Source: Saprospiraceae bacterium (lineage in GTDB: Bacteria > Bacteroidota > Bacteroidia > Chitinophagales > Saprospiraceae). Taken from it: a DNA stretch of 49,137 bases. The notes beneath the pieces were generated by a model. The model did not search any database, had not been told where the DNA came from, and worked only from the letters and a program-made list of their open reading frames with translations. The stretch spans positions 1-49,137 of the forward strand of contig JADJYH010000046.1 of assembly GCA_016719855.1 (NCBI GenBank), given 5' to 3'. Made by a program: the position numbers and the translations under genes. Below, piece by piece: positions 26,896-35,138 of this stretch (positions are counted from its first letter, which is position 1; every line of letters begins with the position of its first letter).

Positions 26896-28377
26896 ATGAA
26901 TAAAGCAAAAAAGCTTGGCGAACTCAAGGCTTCCGGCTATCGGCCTCGCACCATCAAAGATGAGCTTCGCCAAAACCTTATCCAAAAACTAAAGAAAAAG
27001 CAAACCGTTTTCGAGGGAATCTATGGTTTCGATGACACGGTGCTGCCCGACATCGAGCGGGCGGTGCTCAGTCGGCACAACATCGTGCTGCTCGGCCTCC
27101 GGGGCCAGGCAAAGACCCGGCTCGCCCGGATGCTCGTCCAACTGCTCGACGAGTGGATGCCCATCATTGAAGGCAGCGAGCTGAACGACGACCCGCTGGC
27201 GCCCATCTCCCGATTTGCCTTTGATGTGATTGCCGAAAAAGGCGACGACACCCCCATCGAGTGGGTACACCGCAACGACCGCTACGTGGAAAAACTGGCC
27301 ACTCCCGACGTGAGCATCGCCGACCTCGTGGGCGATGTGGATCCCATCAAGGCCGCCACACTCAAACTGCCCTACTCCGACGAGCGGGTCATCCACTTCG
27401 GCCTCATCCCCCGGTCGCACCGCAGCATCTTCGTCATCAACGAGCTGCCCGACCTCCAGGCCCGCATCCAAGTGGCATTGTTCAACATCTTGCAGGAGGG
27501 CGACATGCAAATCCGGGGCTTCAAGTTGCGCCTGCCGCTCGAAATCCAGTTCGTGTTCACCGCCAACCCGGAGGACTACACCAACCGGGGCAGCATCATC
27601 ACCCCACTGAAAGACCGTATCGAAAGCCAGATTTTGACGCACTACCCCCGCTCCATCGAGGTGGCACAGCGCATCACGCAGCAGGAGGCACGGCTGGCAC
27701 CGGAGCAACTCAAAATGGTCAACGTGCCGCCCACTTTGCAGGTTTTGCTGGAGCAAATCAGCTTCACCGCCCGCGAGAGCGAACTGGTGGACGAAAAAAG
27801 CGGCGTCTCCGCCCGCCTCAGCATCAGCGGTTACGAGAACCTCGTGAGCACCGCCGAGCGGCGCATGTTGATCAACGGCGAAAAAACGGCCACTGCCCGC
27901 ATCACCGACTTTTGGGGCGTCATCCCCGCCATCACCGGAAAGGTGGAATTGGTGTACGAGGGCGAGCAGGAAGGGCCCTACGCCGTGGCGCTTGAGCTTA
28001 TCGGCGACTCCATCAAGGACGTGTTCCTCCAGTTTTTCCCCGACCCGGACAAGCTCCGCAAAGGTCGGGAAAGCGACCCCTACGGCATCGTAAAAGCTTG
28101 GTTTTCAGGCGGTAACGCCGTGAACATCCTCAACGATTCCGCCGAAAAAGACTTCCAAAAAGAGCTTGACCGGGTGGCCGGACTGCGGCGGCTGGTGGAG
28201 GGGCAAGACCTGCCGAAGGGCCAGGTTTACACCTTCATGGAGCTAGTGTTGCACGGCCTCGCCGAAATGAACGTCATCAACAAAAACTTTGTGGAAGCCA
28301 CCCTGACCTTCAACGACTCGCTGGCCGACATGCTGAACGAGGACGATGACGAGGAGGATGAGGACGATAATTTTTGA
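26896..28377 (+). CDS. MoxR/BchI-type AAA+ ATPase
   Basis: 493 residues from ATG 26896 (MNKAKKLGELKASGYRPRTI); the frame stays open upstream, but this start avoids reading into the divergent Uma2 gene. Walker A is GLRGQAKT (residues ~67-74) in VLLGLRGQAKTRLARMLVQL. Walker B is IFVINELPDL, with Asn-Glu rather than Asp-Glu. The BchI/MoxR landmarks are FVFTANPEDYTNRGSIITPL (sensor 1) and LKDRIESQILTHYPRS. The C-terminal half is helical, and the end is strongly acidic (EDDDEEDEDDNF). MoxR-type ATPases act as chaperones with a VWA-domain partner, or as chelatase subunits. No VWA gene is adjacent here. High GC and an open frame across 1.4 kb support a real, intact gene. Confidence 0.88.
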   Translation: MNKAKKLGELKASGYRPRTIKDELRQNLIQKLKKKQTVFEGIYGFDDTVLPDIERAVLSRHNIVLLGLRGQAKTRLARMLVQLLDEWMPIIEGSELNDDPLAPISRFAFDVIAEKGDDTPIEWVHRNDRYVEKLATPDVSIADLVGDVDPIKAATLKLPYSDERVIHFGLIPRSHRSIFVINELPDLQARIQVALFNILQEGDMQIRGFKLRLPLEIQFVFTANPEDYTNRGSIITPLKDRIESQILTHYPRSIEVAQRITQQEARLAPEQLKMVNVPPTLQVLLEQISFTARESELVDEKSGVSARLSISGYENLVSTAERRMLINGEKTATARITDFWGVIPAITGKVELVYEGEQEGPYAVALELIGDSIKDVFLQFFPDPDKLRKGRESDPYGIVKAWFSGGNAVNILNDSAEKDFQKELDRVAGLRRLVEGQDLPKGQVYTFMELVLHGLAEMNVINKNFVEATLTFNDSLADMLNEDDDEEDEDDNF

Positions 28378-28380
28378 GGT

Positions 28381-28409
28381 GGCAGTTCGCCAGTTGGCAG
28401 TTGGCAGCC
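28381..28409. repeat. Heptamer word array (GGCAGTT) right after a stop codon
   Basis: Four units, GGCAGTT-type with one 8-bp variant, begin three bases after the MoxR-like TGA (28375-28377). The word is the same as at 17497-17524. Confidence 0.55.
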
Positions 28410-28450
28410 GAGGTAATGGTTGGCTGTAAACTATGTTTCAAAGTTTAATG

Positions 28451-28523
28451 CAGGGGGGTGGGGGCGGAACGCCCCCAAAGTTGCTCTCCCCCCGACGAGC
28501 CGCCGAAGGCGGCGAGGAGGGGG
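28451..28523. repeat. Compound GC-rich hairpins
   Basis: Stem 1: GGGGGCG (28460-28466), loop GAA, CGCCCCC (28470-28476). Stem 2: GCCGCC (28499-28504), loop GAA, GGCGGC (28508-28513), with outer C-run/G-run pairing (28488-28493 with ~28517-28522). They lie between the MoxR-like and DUF1684 genes, and both have a GAA loop. Confidence 0.65.
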
Positions 28524-28559
28524 CAATCGAAAATTCATTTTTCAATTGAAAACAAAGAC

Positions 28560-29179
28560 ATGAAATCAGTGCTTTCCACCTTCTTTTGACCATCAGCTTT
28601 TTGGCGGCCTTCGGCCAAAATGTGGGTGACAATTTTGCGCAGCAAATTGCAAAGCACCGGGAAGCGTACAAGCAGGACTTTTTGCAAAACGAGCGCTCCC
28701 CACTCGACTCCGCCGACCTGTCCAACCTTCGGTTTTATCCACCGGATGAAAAGTACCGGGTAACCTGCACGTTCGAGCGCACCCCCAACGAAAAACCCTT
28801 CGACATTCCTACGTCCAGTGGCATTGCCAAGGCATTTGTCAAGTATGGTACGCTGCATTTCGAGTTGGGTGAAAAAACCTTGCAATTGGCTGTTTATCAA
28901 AACCTTGCGCTTCGCAACGTGCCCGCCTACGCCCAGCACCTGTTCTTGCCATTCCGGGACGAAACCAACGACGAAACGACCTACGGCGGGGGCCGTTACC
29001 TCGACCTCAGCATCGCCGAAGTGGAGGCCGAGGCTCCTGTGCTAGACTTCAACCTGTGCTACAATCCCTGGTGCCACTACTCCGACGGCTTCAACTGCCC
29101 CATCCCACCTCCCGAAAACACGCTGGACATCGAAATCAAAGCTGGGGAGGTGATGTGGGCAGGGTTGAAAAAGCATTAG
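28560..29179 (+). pseudogene. DUF1684 protein with signal peptide (one frameshift)
   Basis: The ATG at 28560 opens MKSVLSTFF; one base is lost in a T run near 28585, and the next frame continues TISFLAAFGQNVGDNFAQQI as the rest of the signal peptide. The mature part has KQDFLQNERSPLDSADLSNL, RFYPPDEKYRVTCTFERTP, TFNLAVYQ-like strands, YGGGRYLDLS, and the characteristic LCYNPWCHYSDGFNCPIPPP with ENTLDIEIKAGE near the end, all DUF1684 marks. About 205 residues is the normal size. Function is unknown; it is likely periplasmic. It is spaced 183 nt after the MoxR-like gene, with hairpins between. Confidence 0.82.
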
Positions 29180-29201
29180 CAGTTCTGCAGTTGGCAGGCC
29201 G
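29179..29201. repeat. Short heptamer word array (GCAGTTG) right after a stop codon
   Basis: GCAGTTCT, GCAGTTG and GCAGGCC units start at the last base of the DUF1684 TAG codon. Same word family as 28381 and 17497. Confidence 0.45.
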
Positions 29202-29204
29202 ATG

Positions 29205-29237
29205 AAAAATGACATTTTTTTAAAAAATGTCATTTTT
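29205..29237. terminator. AT-rich bidirectional terminator hairpin
   Basis: 16-nt arms AAAAATGACATTTTTT (29205-29220) and its exact complement (29222-29237), with T-rich ends on both strands, after the DUF1684 gene. Confidence 0.75.
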
Positions 29238-29396
29238 ATTCCGAACCGCCTACCTTGGTTTTGTCTTCCAAGCAACCTAAGTTCCATCCCTGTTATCATT
29301 TGCGACCACGGTTGATTAGCTTTGCCGCAGGCAATGCGTACCTGCTTTTTTAAGGCGTCGGTTGCCTCCTTCTTCCAACAAAACATTCATTTTAGC

Positions 29397-32300
29397 ATGA
29401 AAAAATTCTTGACTACTTGTACCGCCCTGCTCACCGTGCTGACGCTGTTCGCACAGTCCTCGGCAGGTTTTTGGAGCGCAAATGGCCGCTCGGATTTCTC
29501 CCAGCCAGCGTTTATGCCACAGGAGTGGCGGGCGCTCACGCTCAACCTCGACGCCATGCGCAACCACCTGCGCCAAGCGCCGATGGAGTTCACCACGGCT
29601 GCGCAAAACGCCCCGCTGGAGCTGATCCTCCCCATGCCCGATGGCTCGATGGAGGCATTTGCCGTGTGGGAGTCGCCCATCATGGAGCCAGCGCTGGCCG
29701 AGCAGTTCCCGATGATAAAAACCTATGCGGGCCGCAGCATGGCAAACCCAACCATTTCCATCCGAATGGACTACTCGCCGCTGGGCTTCAACGCCATCAT
29801 CCACACAGGCAGCGGCACGGCGTTCATCGCCCCGAACTCACCGGAGGAGCAGGTTTATCTGAGCTTTTGGTTGAAAAACGTGGACTTCAACACCCCCGAA
29901 GCGCAGCAGTTTCATTGCGAAGTGAAGCACGACGCAACGAAGTTGGAGGCGTTTACCGAGGATTTTGCGCCAGCAACCGACCGTGCAGTCGTGCCGGTTG
30001 ACCTGTACACCTACCGCCTTGCCTTGGCCACCACGGTGGAATATTCGGCCAGCGAAGGCAACACGCCCGCCTCGGTGATGATGGCTGTGGTCAACGTCAT
30101 CGGCAACGTCAACAGCGTCTTTGAGCGGGATGCTGCGGTGCGCTTGCTGCTCATCGCCAACACGGATACGGTCTTCCATTTCAGCAACCCAGACCCCTAC
30201 ACCAACGGCAATACAGAGCAGATGATTAACCAAAACCCACCTATTTTGAACGCTGCGTTCACGGTGAACGGCTACGACATCGGCCATGTTTTTGGCACAA
30301 ACGGCGGTGGTCTGGCCAGTACGGGCGGCGTCTGTGATGCAACAGTCCTATCACAGTACCCGAAGGCTAGGGCTGCTTCCTGCAAGTTCGGGCCATACAG
30401 CGGGCCACTTTTCTACATTATCGCTGGGCACGAGATGGGCCACCAGTTCAATGCGCTGCACACGTTCAACAAGTGCGACAACGAAAACGAGTCGCCAGAA
30501 ACGGCCTACGAACCGGGCAGCGGCTCCAGCATCATGTGCTACAACGGCAACGACGTATGCACCGTGAACCACGTGCAGCCCACCAGCGACCCCTATTTTC
30601 ACGTCAACTCGATGCTGCGCATTCAAGCATTCACCCGCACGGGCGACGGCAACCAGTGCAAGCAGGTCGTTGCCAACGGCAATGAAATGCCAGTGGCGAA
30701 CATCCCGATGGAGGGCGGATTTTACATCCCGAAATCAACGCCGTTCTCGCTGACGGGCGTTGGCTCCGACGTGAACGACCCATTTGCATCATTGACCTAC
30801 TCTTGGGAGCAATACGACTTGGGGGTGCCCAGTACGCTTGGCCAGCCAATGGGCACGGCCCCGCTGTTCCGCTGGTATCCGCCCACCAACAATCCTACCC
30901 GCATTTTTCCAAAAATGGAGACCATCCTGAGCAATACTTCCGATATAAGGGAGGTGCTGCCAACAACTGACAGAGTGCTAACCTTCCGATTTGTGGTTCG
31001 GGACAACCACCCGGTAGCGGGTGCCTTCAATTATGAGGAATTCCAGTTCAACTGCGCTGCCAGTGCCGGCCCGTTCGTGGTCACGTACCCGAACGCCGCC
31101 GAGACGTTCAGCGTGGGCGACTACGTGGAAGCGACCTGGGACGTGGCAAGTACAGACCTTGCCCCGGTTAACTGCCAAAAGGTCAACATCCACCTGAGCA
31201 CGGACGGCGGGTTCACTTACCCGACGCTGCTGGCCTCGCAGGTGGACAACGACGGCTCGGCCTACGTGGTGATGCCCGACCTGCCGACCACCAGCGCCCG
31301 CATCCGGGTGGAGGCTGCGGACAATATTTTCTTCGACATCTCGAACCAGAACTTCACCATCGAAGCGGCCACGCAGCCCGGCTATATTTTTACCACAAAC
31401 CCGCCGGGAGGTGGCCTGTCATGCGACGAATTTGTGGTAACCCTGCAAACGCAGGCGCTGCTTGGCTACGGCGGCGATGTCACTTTTTCGGTGACCGGAT
31501 TACCAGTGGGCGTTACCGCCAACTTTGGCACAAACCCTGTTTCGGCGGGCCAGTCCACCACGCTCACCATCAATACGAGCGGTTCGGTGACAACGGGCGA
31601 CATCACCTTCAACATCTTGGCCATCTCGCCTGGCCAGCCCGACCAGACCCGCATTTTGACCATAGAAATCGTGGACACCGACCTCAGCGGCATCACGGCC
31701 AACACGCCCGCCGATGGGGCTTCGGGACAGGAGACGCTTCCAATTTTCAACTGGTTGGACCTGCCAAATGCGGACAGCTACGACATCCAGATTGCCACCG
31801 ACCCCGGCTTCACCGACATCGTGGACAGCGCAAATGGCCTGACTGCCAACCAGTACACCCCAAGCATCACGCTGGAAGCCGACCAGGTTTACTACTGGCG
31901 GGTGAGGGCGAGCAACACCTGTGGCACGGGGGATTTTGGCGACCCGTTCAGCTTTCGCACCGTCTCGCAAACTTGCATCCAGGCCACGAGCAGTGGCGAC
32001 CAGAACGGCATCAACATTCCCGGCACGGGCTCACCGCTCATCACCTCGAAGATAAATATTGCGCAAGCAGGCACCATCTCCGATGTGAACGTGGAAGAAG
32101 TGGTGGCAACGCACACTTCGCTGAGGCATATTGAGCTGCGGCTGAAAGGCCCAGATGGCACCTCCGTCGTGCTGATGTCGGAGCCAAACTGCAACAGCAA
32201 CAGCCTCAACGCTGGCTTCGACGACCAGTCACCCAACACCCTGACGAACTGCCCAACGGCCAATTTCAACTATAAACCAGTTGGCCAATTGTCCAATTTT

Positions 32301-33033
32301 GTTGACAAAAACTCGCAAGGCGAATGGACGCTGGAACTGGAAGTAGTGAACTCGGCTGGCGAGGGCGGTACTTTTTTAGCCAGTGGATGCTGGAGGTTTG
32401 CGCTGGCGTTCAGGCCACGAACCCGGTCATCGTCAAAAACGACACGCTGGCCGTGCCGCCGAGTGGCACCAATCGGATTATACGAGCAACCTCCGTGGCA
32501 AACGATGCCGACAACTCGTGGGATGAACTGGAGTTTACCATCGTAACCAACACGGCCAACGGCCAGGTCAAGCTCGATGGGCAAACCCTCGGCGTGGGCG
32601 GGCATTTTACCATGAGCGATGTCTTCAACAACTACCTGACCTATACCAACACCAATGCTGCCGCACTGTACGATTATTTCACCTTTTCGGTAAACGATGG
32701 TGAAGGCGGCTACACTGGCACTCCCCGTTTCAACATAAAAATGGATGCGGACGCCAACATCATTAGCAGCACAATTGGCCAGGCCGATGATGCTGGGTTC
32801 AAATATTCCCCAACCCCGCCACCGACGAGGTGAACCTTGTTTTTGCTCCGCAAATGGGCAAACCGCTTTTCGCCCAGATGTTCAATGCACAAGGCAGGGT
32901 GATGCCCGTCAGTGTGACTGGGCTTGACACAAGCTTGGTGAAAATGAACACCTCATCCGTCGTGCCGGGCTTGTACTTCGTGCAAGTCCGTACATCCGTT
33001 GGGGCGTTTGTGCGGAAGGTGGTGATTGAGTAA
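29397..33033 (+). pseudogene. Large secreted M12B-type metalloprotease with P-domain and T9SS tail (two frameshifts)
   Basis: The ATG at 29397 starts signal peptide MKKFLTTCTALLTVLTLFAQ. After a propeptide, a reprolysin-like domain holds HEMGHQFNALH (His345 first), the HExxHxxxxxH zinc site, then SSIMCYNGNDVC with the Met-turn. Residues ~440-860 are Ig/FN3-like modules (VTYPNAAETFSVGDYVEATW; SGQETLPIFNWLDLPNADSY). From ~860 a proprotein-convertase P-domain is present (TISDVNVEEVVATHTSLRHI; GEWTLELEVVNSAGEGGTF). After a frameshift near 32380 a cadherin-like module follows (NDTLAVPPSG; LYDYFTFSVNDGEGG). A second indel near 32815 separates the T9SS domain (KYFPNPATDEVNLVF after repair; ends GAFVRKVVIE). 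About 1211 residues. It is a surface or secreted endopeptidase; both breaks look like single-base errors. Confidence 0.88.
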
Positions 33034-33079
33034 AATATGGCATTCGGAAAGTTATACAGCCTGGTTTGTTGATTTGCTA

Positions 33080-33120
33080 GGAACCTCTTTGCAGGCGTCT
33101 CGCAGACGCCGCATGGTTCA
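33080..33120. terminator. Hairpin between metalloprotease and epimerase genes
   Basis: GGCGTCT, loop CGC, AGACGCC (33094-33110), with outer GAACC/GGTTC pairing. No T tract, so its role as a terminator is uncertain. Confidence 0.45.
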
Positions 33121-33152
33121 CAATGGAACATAACAATTGAAAAGTTGATTGA

Positions 33153-34142
33153 ATGAAATACCTCATTACTGGCGCTACCGGCTACATCGGCACACAGCTC
33201 ACCAAGCGGCTCATTGCCGAAGGCCATACTGTGCATGCGCTCTACCGGAGCGAATCGAAAGCGAAGGAATTGCGCGCACTGCCGGGCGTTGTCATGCAAA
33301 AGGGCGACCTGCTCGACAAGCCCAGCCTCGAAGCTGCGGTAGCCGGCTGCGATGCGGTTTTTCATGTGGCGGCATTCGCCAAACCGTGGGACAAGAACCC
33401 GCAAATTTTTTACGACTACAACTTGGATGGGGCGGTGAACGTGTTCGAAGCGGCCCAGGTAGCGGGCGCAAAGCGGGTGGTGTTCACCTCCACGGCAGGC
33501 ACCATCAGCCCGACGGCGGGCGGCGTTCCGAGCGAAGAAGCAACACTTCGCACAGTGGACTACTTCACCGACTACGACCGATCGAAGGCGCAGGCCGAGG
33601 CAGTTGCTGTAGCCATGTCGAGCAAAGGCATGGAAATCGTGACGGTGAACCCCAGCCGGGTGTACGGTCCCGGCCTCCTGAGCGACAGCAACGGGGTGAC
33701 GAGGATGGTAAAAATGTACCTCGAAGGCAAGTTCCGGCTGCTGCCCGGCGATGGCAACAGCATCGGCAACTACGTCTTCATTGACGATGTGGTGGAGGGC
33801 CACTTGGCAGCGATGAAGCAAGGCAAGGCAGGTGAGCGATACATCCTCGGCGGCAGCAACGCATCGTTCAACAGCTTCTTTTTGACACTCTCCGACCTGT
33901 CGGGCAAGGAGGTGCGGATGCTTAAGGTGCCGCTCCCCGTGATGAAGGTGGCTGCGCATTTCATGGAAATGCGGGCGAACCTGACGGGCAAGCCGCCCGT
34001 GCTGACACCACCCTGGGTGAAACGCTTTCACTACGACTGGGAACTTTCCATCGAAAAGGCCAAACGGGAACTTGGCTATGAGCCGTTGCCGCTGGAACAT
34101 GGTCTTGCCAAGACGGTGAATTGGCTGGAAAAAGTGGGTTGA
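33153..34142 (+). CDS. NAD-dependent epimerase/dihydroflavonol-4-reductase-like SDR
   Basis: 329 residues, intact. MKYLITGATGYIGTQLTKRL shows the TGxxGxxG dinucleotide loop; ALYRS supports NADP preference, weakly. Next come GCDAVFHVAAFAKPWDKNPQ and VFEAAQVAGAKRVVFTSTAG, then the active-site YDRSKAQAE (Tyr and Lys four residues later), VTVNPSRVYGPG, and YVFIDDVVEGHLAAM. The C-terminal cap ends YEPLPLEHGLAKTVNWLEKV. This extended-SDR group includes dihydroflavonol reductases, 3-beta-hydroxysteroid and sugar dehydrogenases; no substrate can be assigned. It resembles the broken gene at 461-1407 in order of motifs and size, but the two are clearly different in sequence. Confidence 0.88.
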   Translation: MKYLITGATGYIGTQLTKRLIAEGHTVHALYRSESKAKELRALPGVVMQKGDLLDKPSLEAAVAGCDAVFHVAAFAKPWDKNPQIFYDYNLDGAVNVFEAAQVAGAKRVVFTSTAGTISPTAGGVPSEEATLRTVDYFTDYDRSKAQAEAVAVAMSSKGMEIVTVNPSRVYGPGLLSDSNGVTRMVKMYLEGKFRLLPGDGNSIGNYVFIDDVVEGHLAAMKQGKAGERYILGGSNASFNSFFLTLSDLSGKEVRMLKVPLPVMKVAAHFMEMRANLTGKPPVLTPPWVKRFHYDWELSIEKAKRELGYEPLPLEHGLAKTVNWLEKVG

Positions 34143-34165
34143 AAATCACTCCACAACTTATTGGT

Positions 34166-35065
34166 TCACAAGGACTTGAAGGCGGCGATGCGCTTCCGGG
34201 CAAGTTCCACGTATTCCTCCACAATCTCATAACCTACAAACTTTCTTCCGCTTCGCAATGCGGCCAGCGCAGTGGTGCCGCTGCCCATGAAGGGGTCAAG
34301 CACCACGTCCGTTTGAAAAGAATAAAGTTGGATGAGGCGGTGCGGCAGCTCCAGCGGGAACGGTGCCGGATGCCCTACCCTACGGGCCGATTCGGCGTTC
34401 ATTTGCCAGATGGTCTTCGTCCATTCGAGGAACTCGTCACGGCTGATGGTGCTGAGTTTTTCGGTTTTTTCCTTTTTGGTCAAATGCCGTTTGTAGTCGC
34501 CTTTTGAAAAAATGAGGATGTACTCGTGAACGTCGCGCAGGATGGGGTTGGAGGCGCTTTGCCAACTGCCCCAGGCCGTGCTGGAAGTGGAACTGGCGCC
34601 TTTGTCCCAGATGATTTCGCCCCGCATGATGAAGCCGATTTCCTGCATGAGCAGGACGATGTGGGAGGTGAGCGGGATGTAGGGCTTGCGGCCAAGGTTG
34701 GCCAAATTGATGCAGGCACGACCACCGGGCACCAGCACCCGGTAGGTTTCGGCGAAGGCATTTTTCAAAAAACCGAGGTATTCCGAGAGGGATAGGTCTT
34801 CGTCATAATCCTTGTTGGCGTTGTAGGGCGGGGAGGTGATCATGAGGTGTACCGAGCCGTCGGGGATTTCGGACATGGTCTCCGAATTTGACTTAAACAC
34901 CTGATTTTCAAGTGGATGCGGGAAGTCGTTGACCACTGTGTCGGGCATTTTTTCACCGTTCAATTCGGTGTAAAGCCGTGAATTGTAAAATTTCGATGCG
35001 TCGTGGTTTATCCTGCCGCTGGTACCGAACGAACTGGTGGTGGTTCCTTCTCTGCTTTTTGCCAT
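34166..35065 (-). CDS. Site-specific DNA methyltransferase (SPPY type, beta class)
   Basis: 299 residues, ATG 35065. Motif IV is MITSPPYNANKDYDED near residue 75; the SPPY form is usual for N4-cytosine enzymes. It is followed by GGRACINLANLGRKPYIP and VHEYILIFSKG. Motif I comes last: DPFMGSGTTALAALRSGRKF, with VGYEIVEEYVELARKRI. This order (IV before I) is the beta class. It methylates one base in a short recognition site using S-adenosylmethionine. No restriction nuclease, specificity subunit or Vsr gene flanks it, so it looks like an orphan enzyme, perhaps epigenetic or a relic of a lost system. The frame is intact and its base composition matches its neighbours. Confidence 0.88.
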   Translation of the reverse strand: MAKSREGTTTSSFGTSGRINHDASKFYNSRLYTELNGEKMPDTVVNDFPHPLENQVFKSNSETMSEIPDGSVHLMITSPPYNANKDYDEDLSLSEYLGFLKNAFAETYRVLVPGGRACINLANLGRKPYIPLTSHIVLLMQEIGFIMRGEIIWDKGASSTSSTAWGSWQSASNPILRDVHEYILIFSKGDYKRHLTKKEKTEKLSTISRDEFLEWTKTIWQMNAESARRVGHPAPFPLELPHRLIQLYSFQTDVVLDPFMGSGTTALAALRSGRKFVGYEIVEEYVELARKRIAAFKSL

Positions 35066-35138
35066 GAATTGTTGAAAATGGGGTCAAAAGTGGACAGTTT
35101 CTTCCAGAATGACAAAAAAAGATTGGAGCGCTTACCCG

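Noticed and set aside
26989..27756. 255-codon minus-strand frame opposite the MoxR-like ATPase
   Set aside because: Shadow of conserved Walker motifs on the plus strand.
32799..34100. 433-codon minus-strand frame opposite the protease end and epimerase
   Set aside because: Exact antisense shadow of clear proteins (T9SS tail and SDR); rich in His/Arg/Val with no domain, as expected for a GC-biased shadow.
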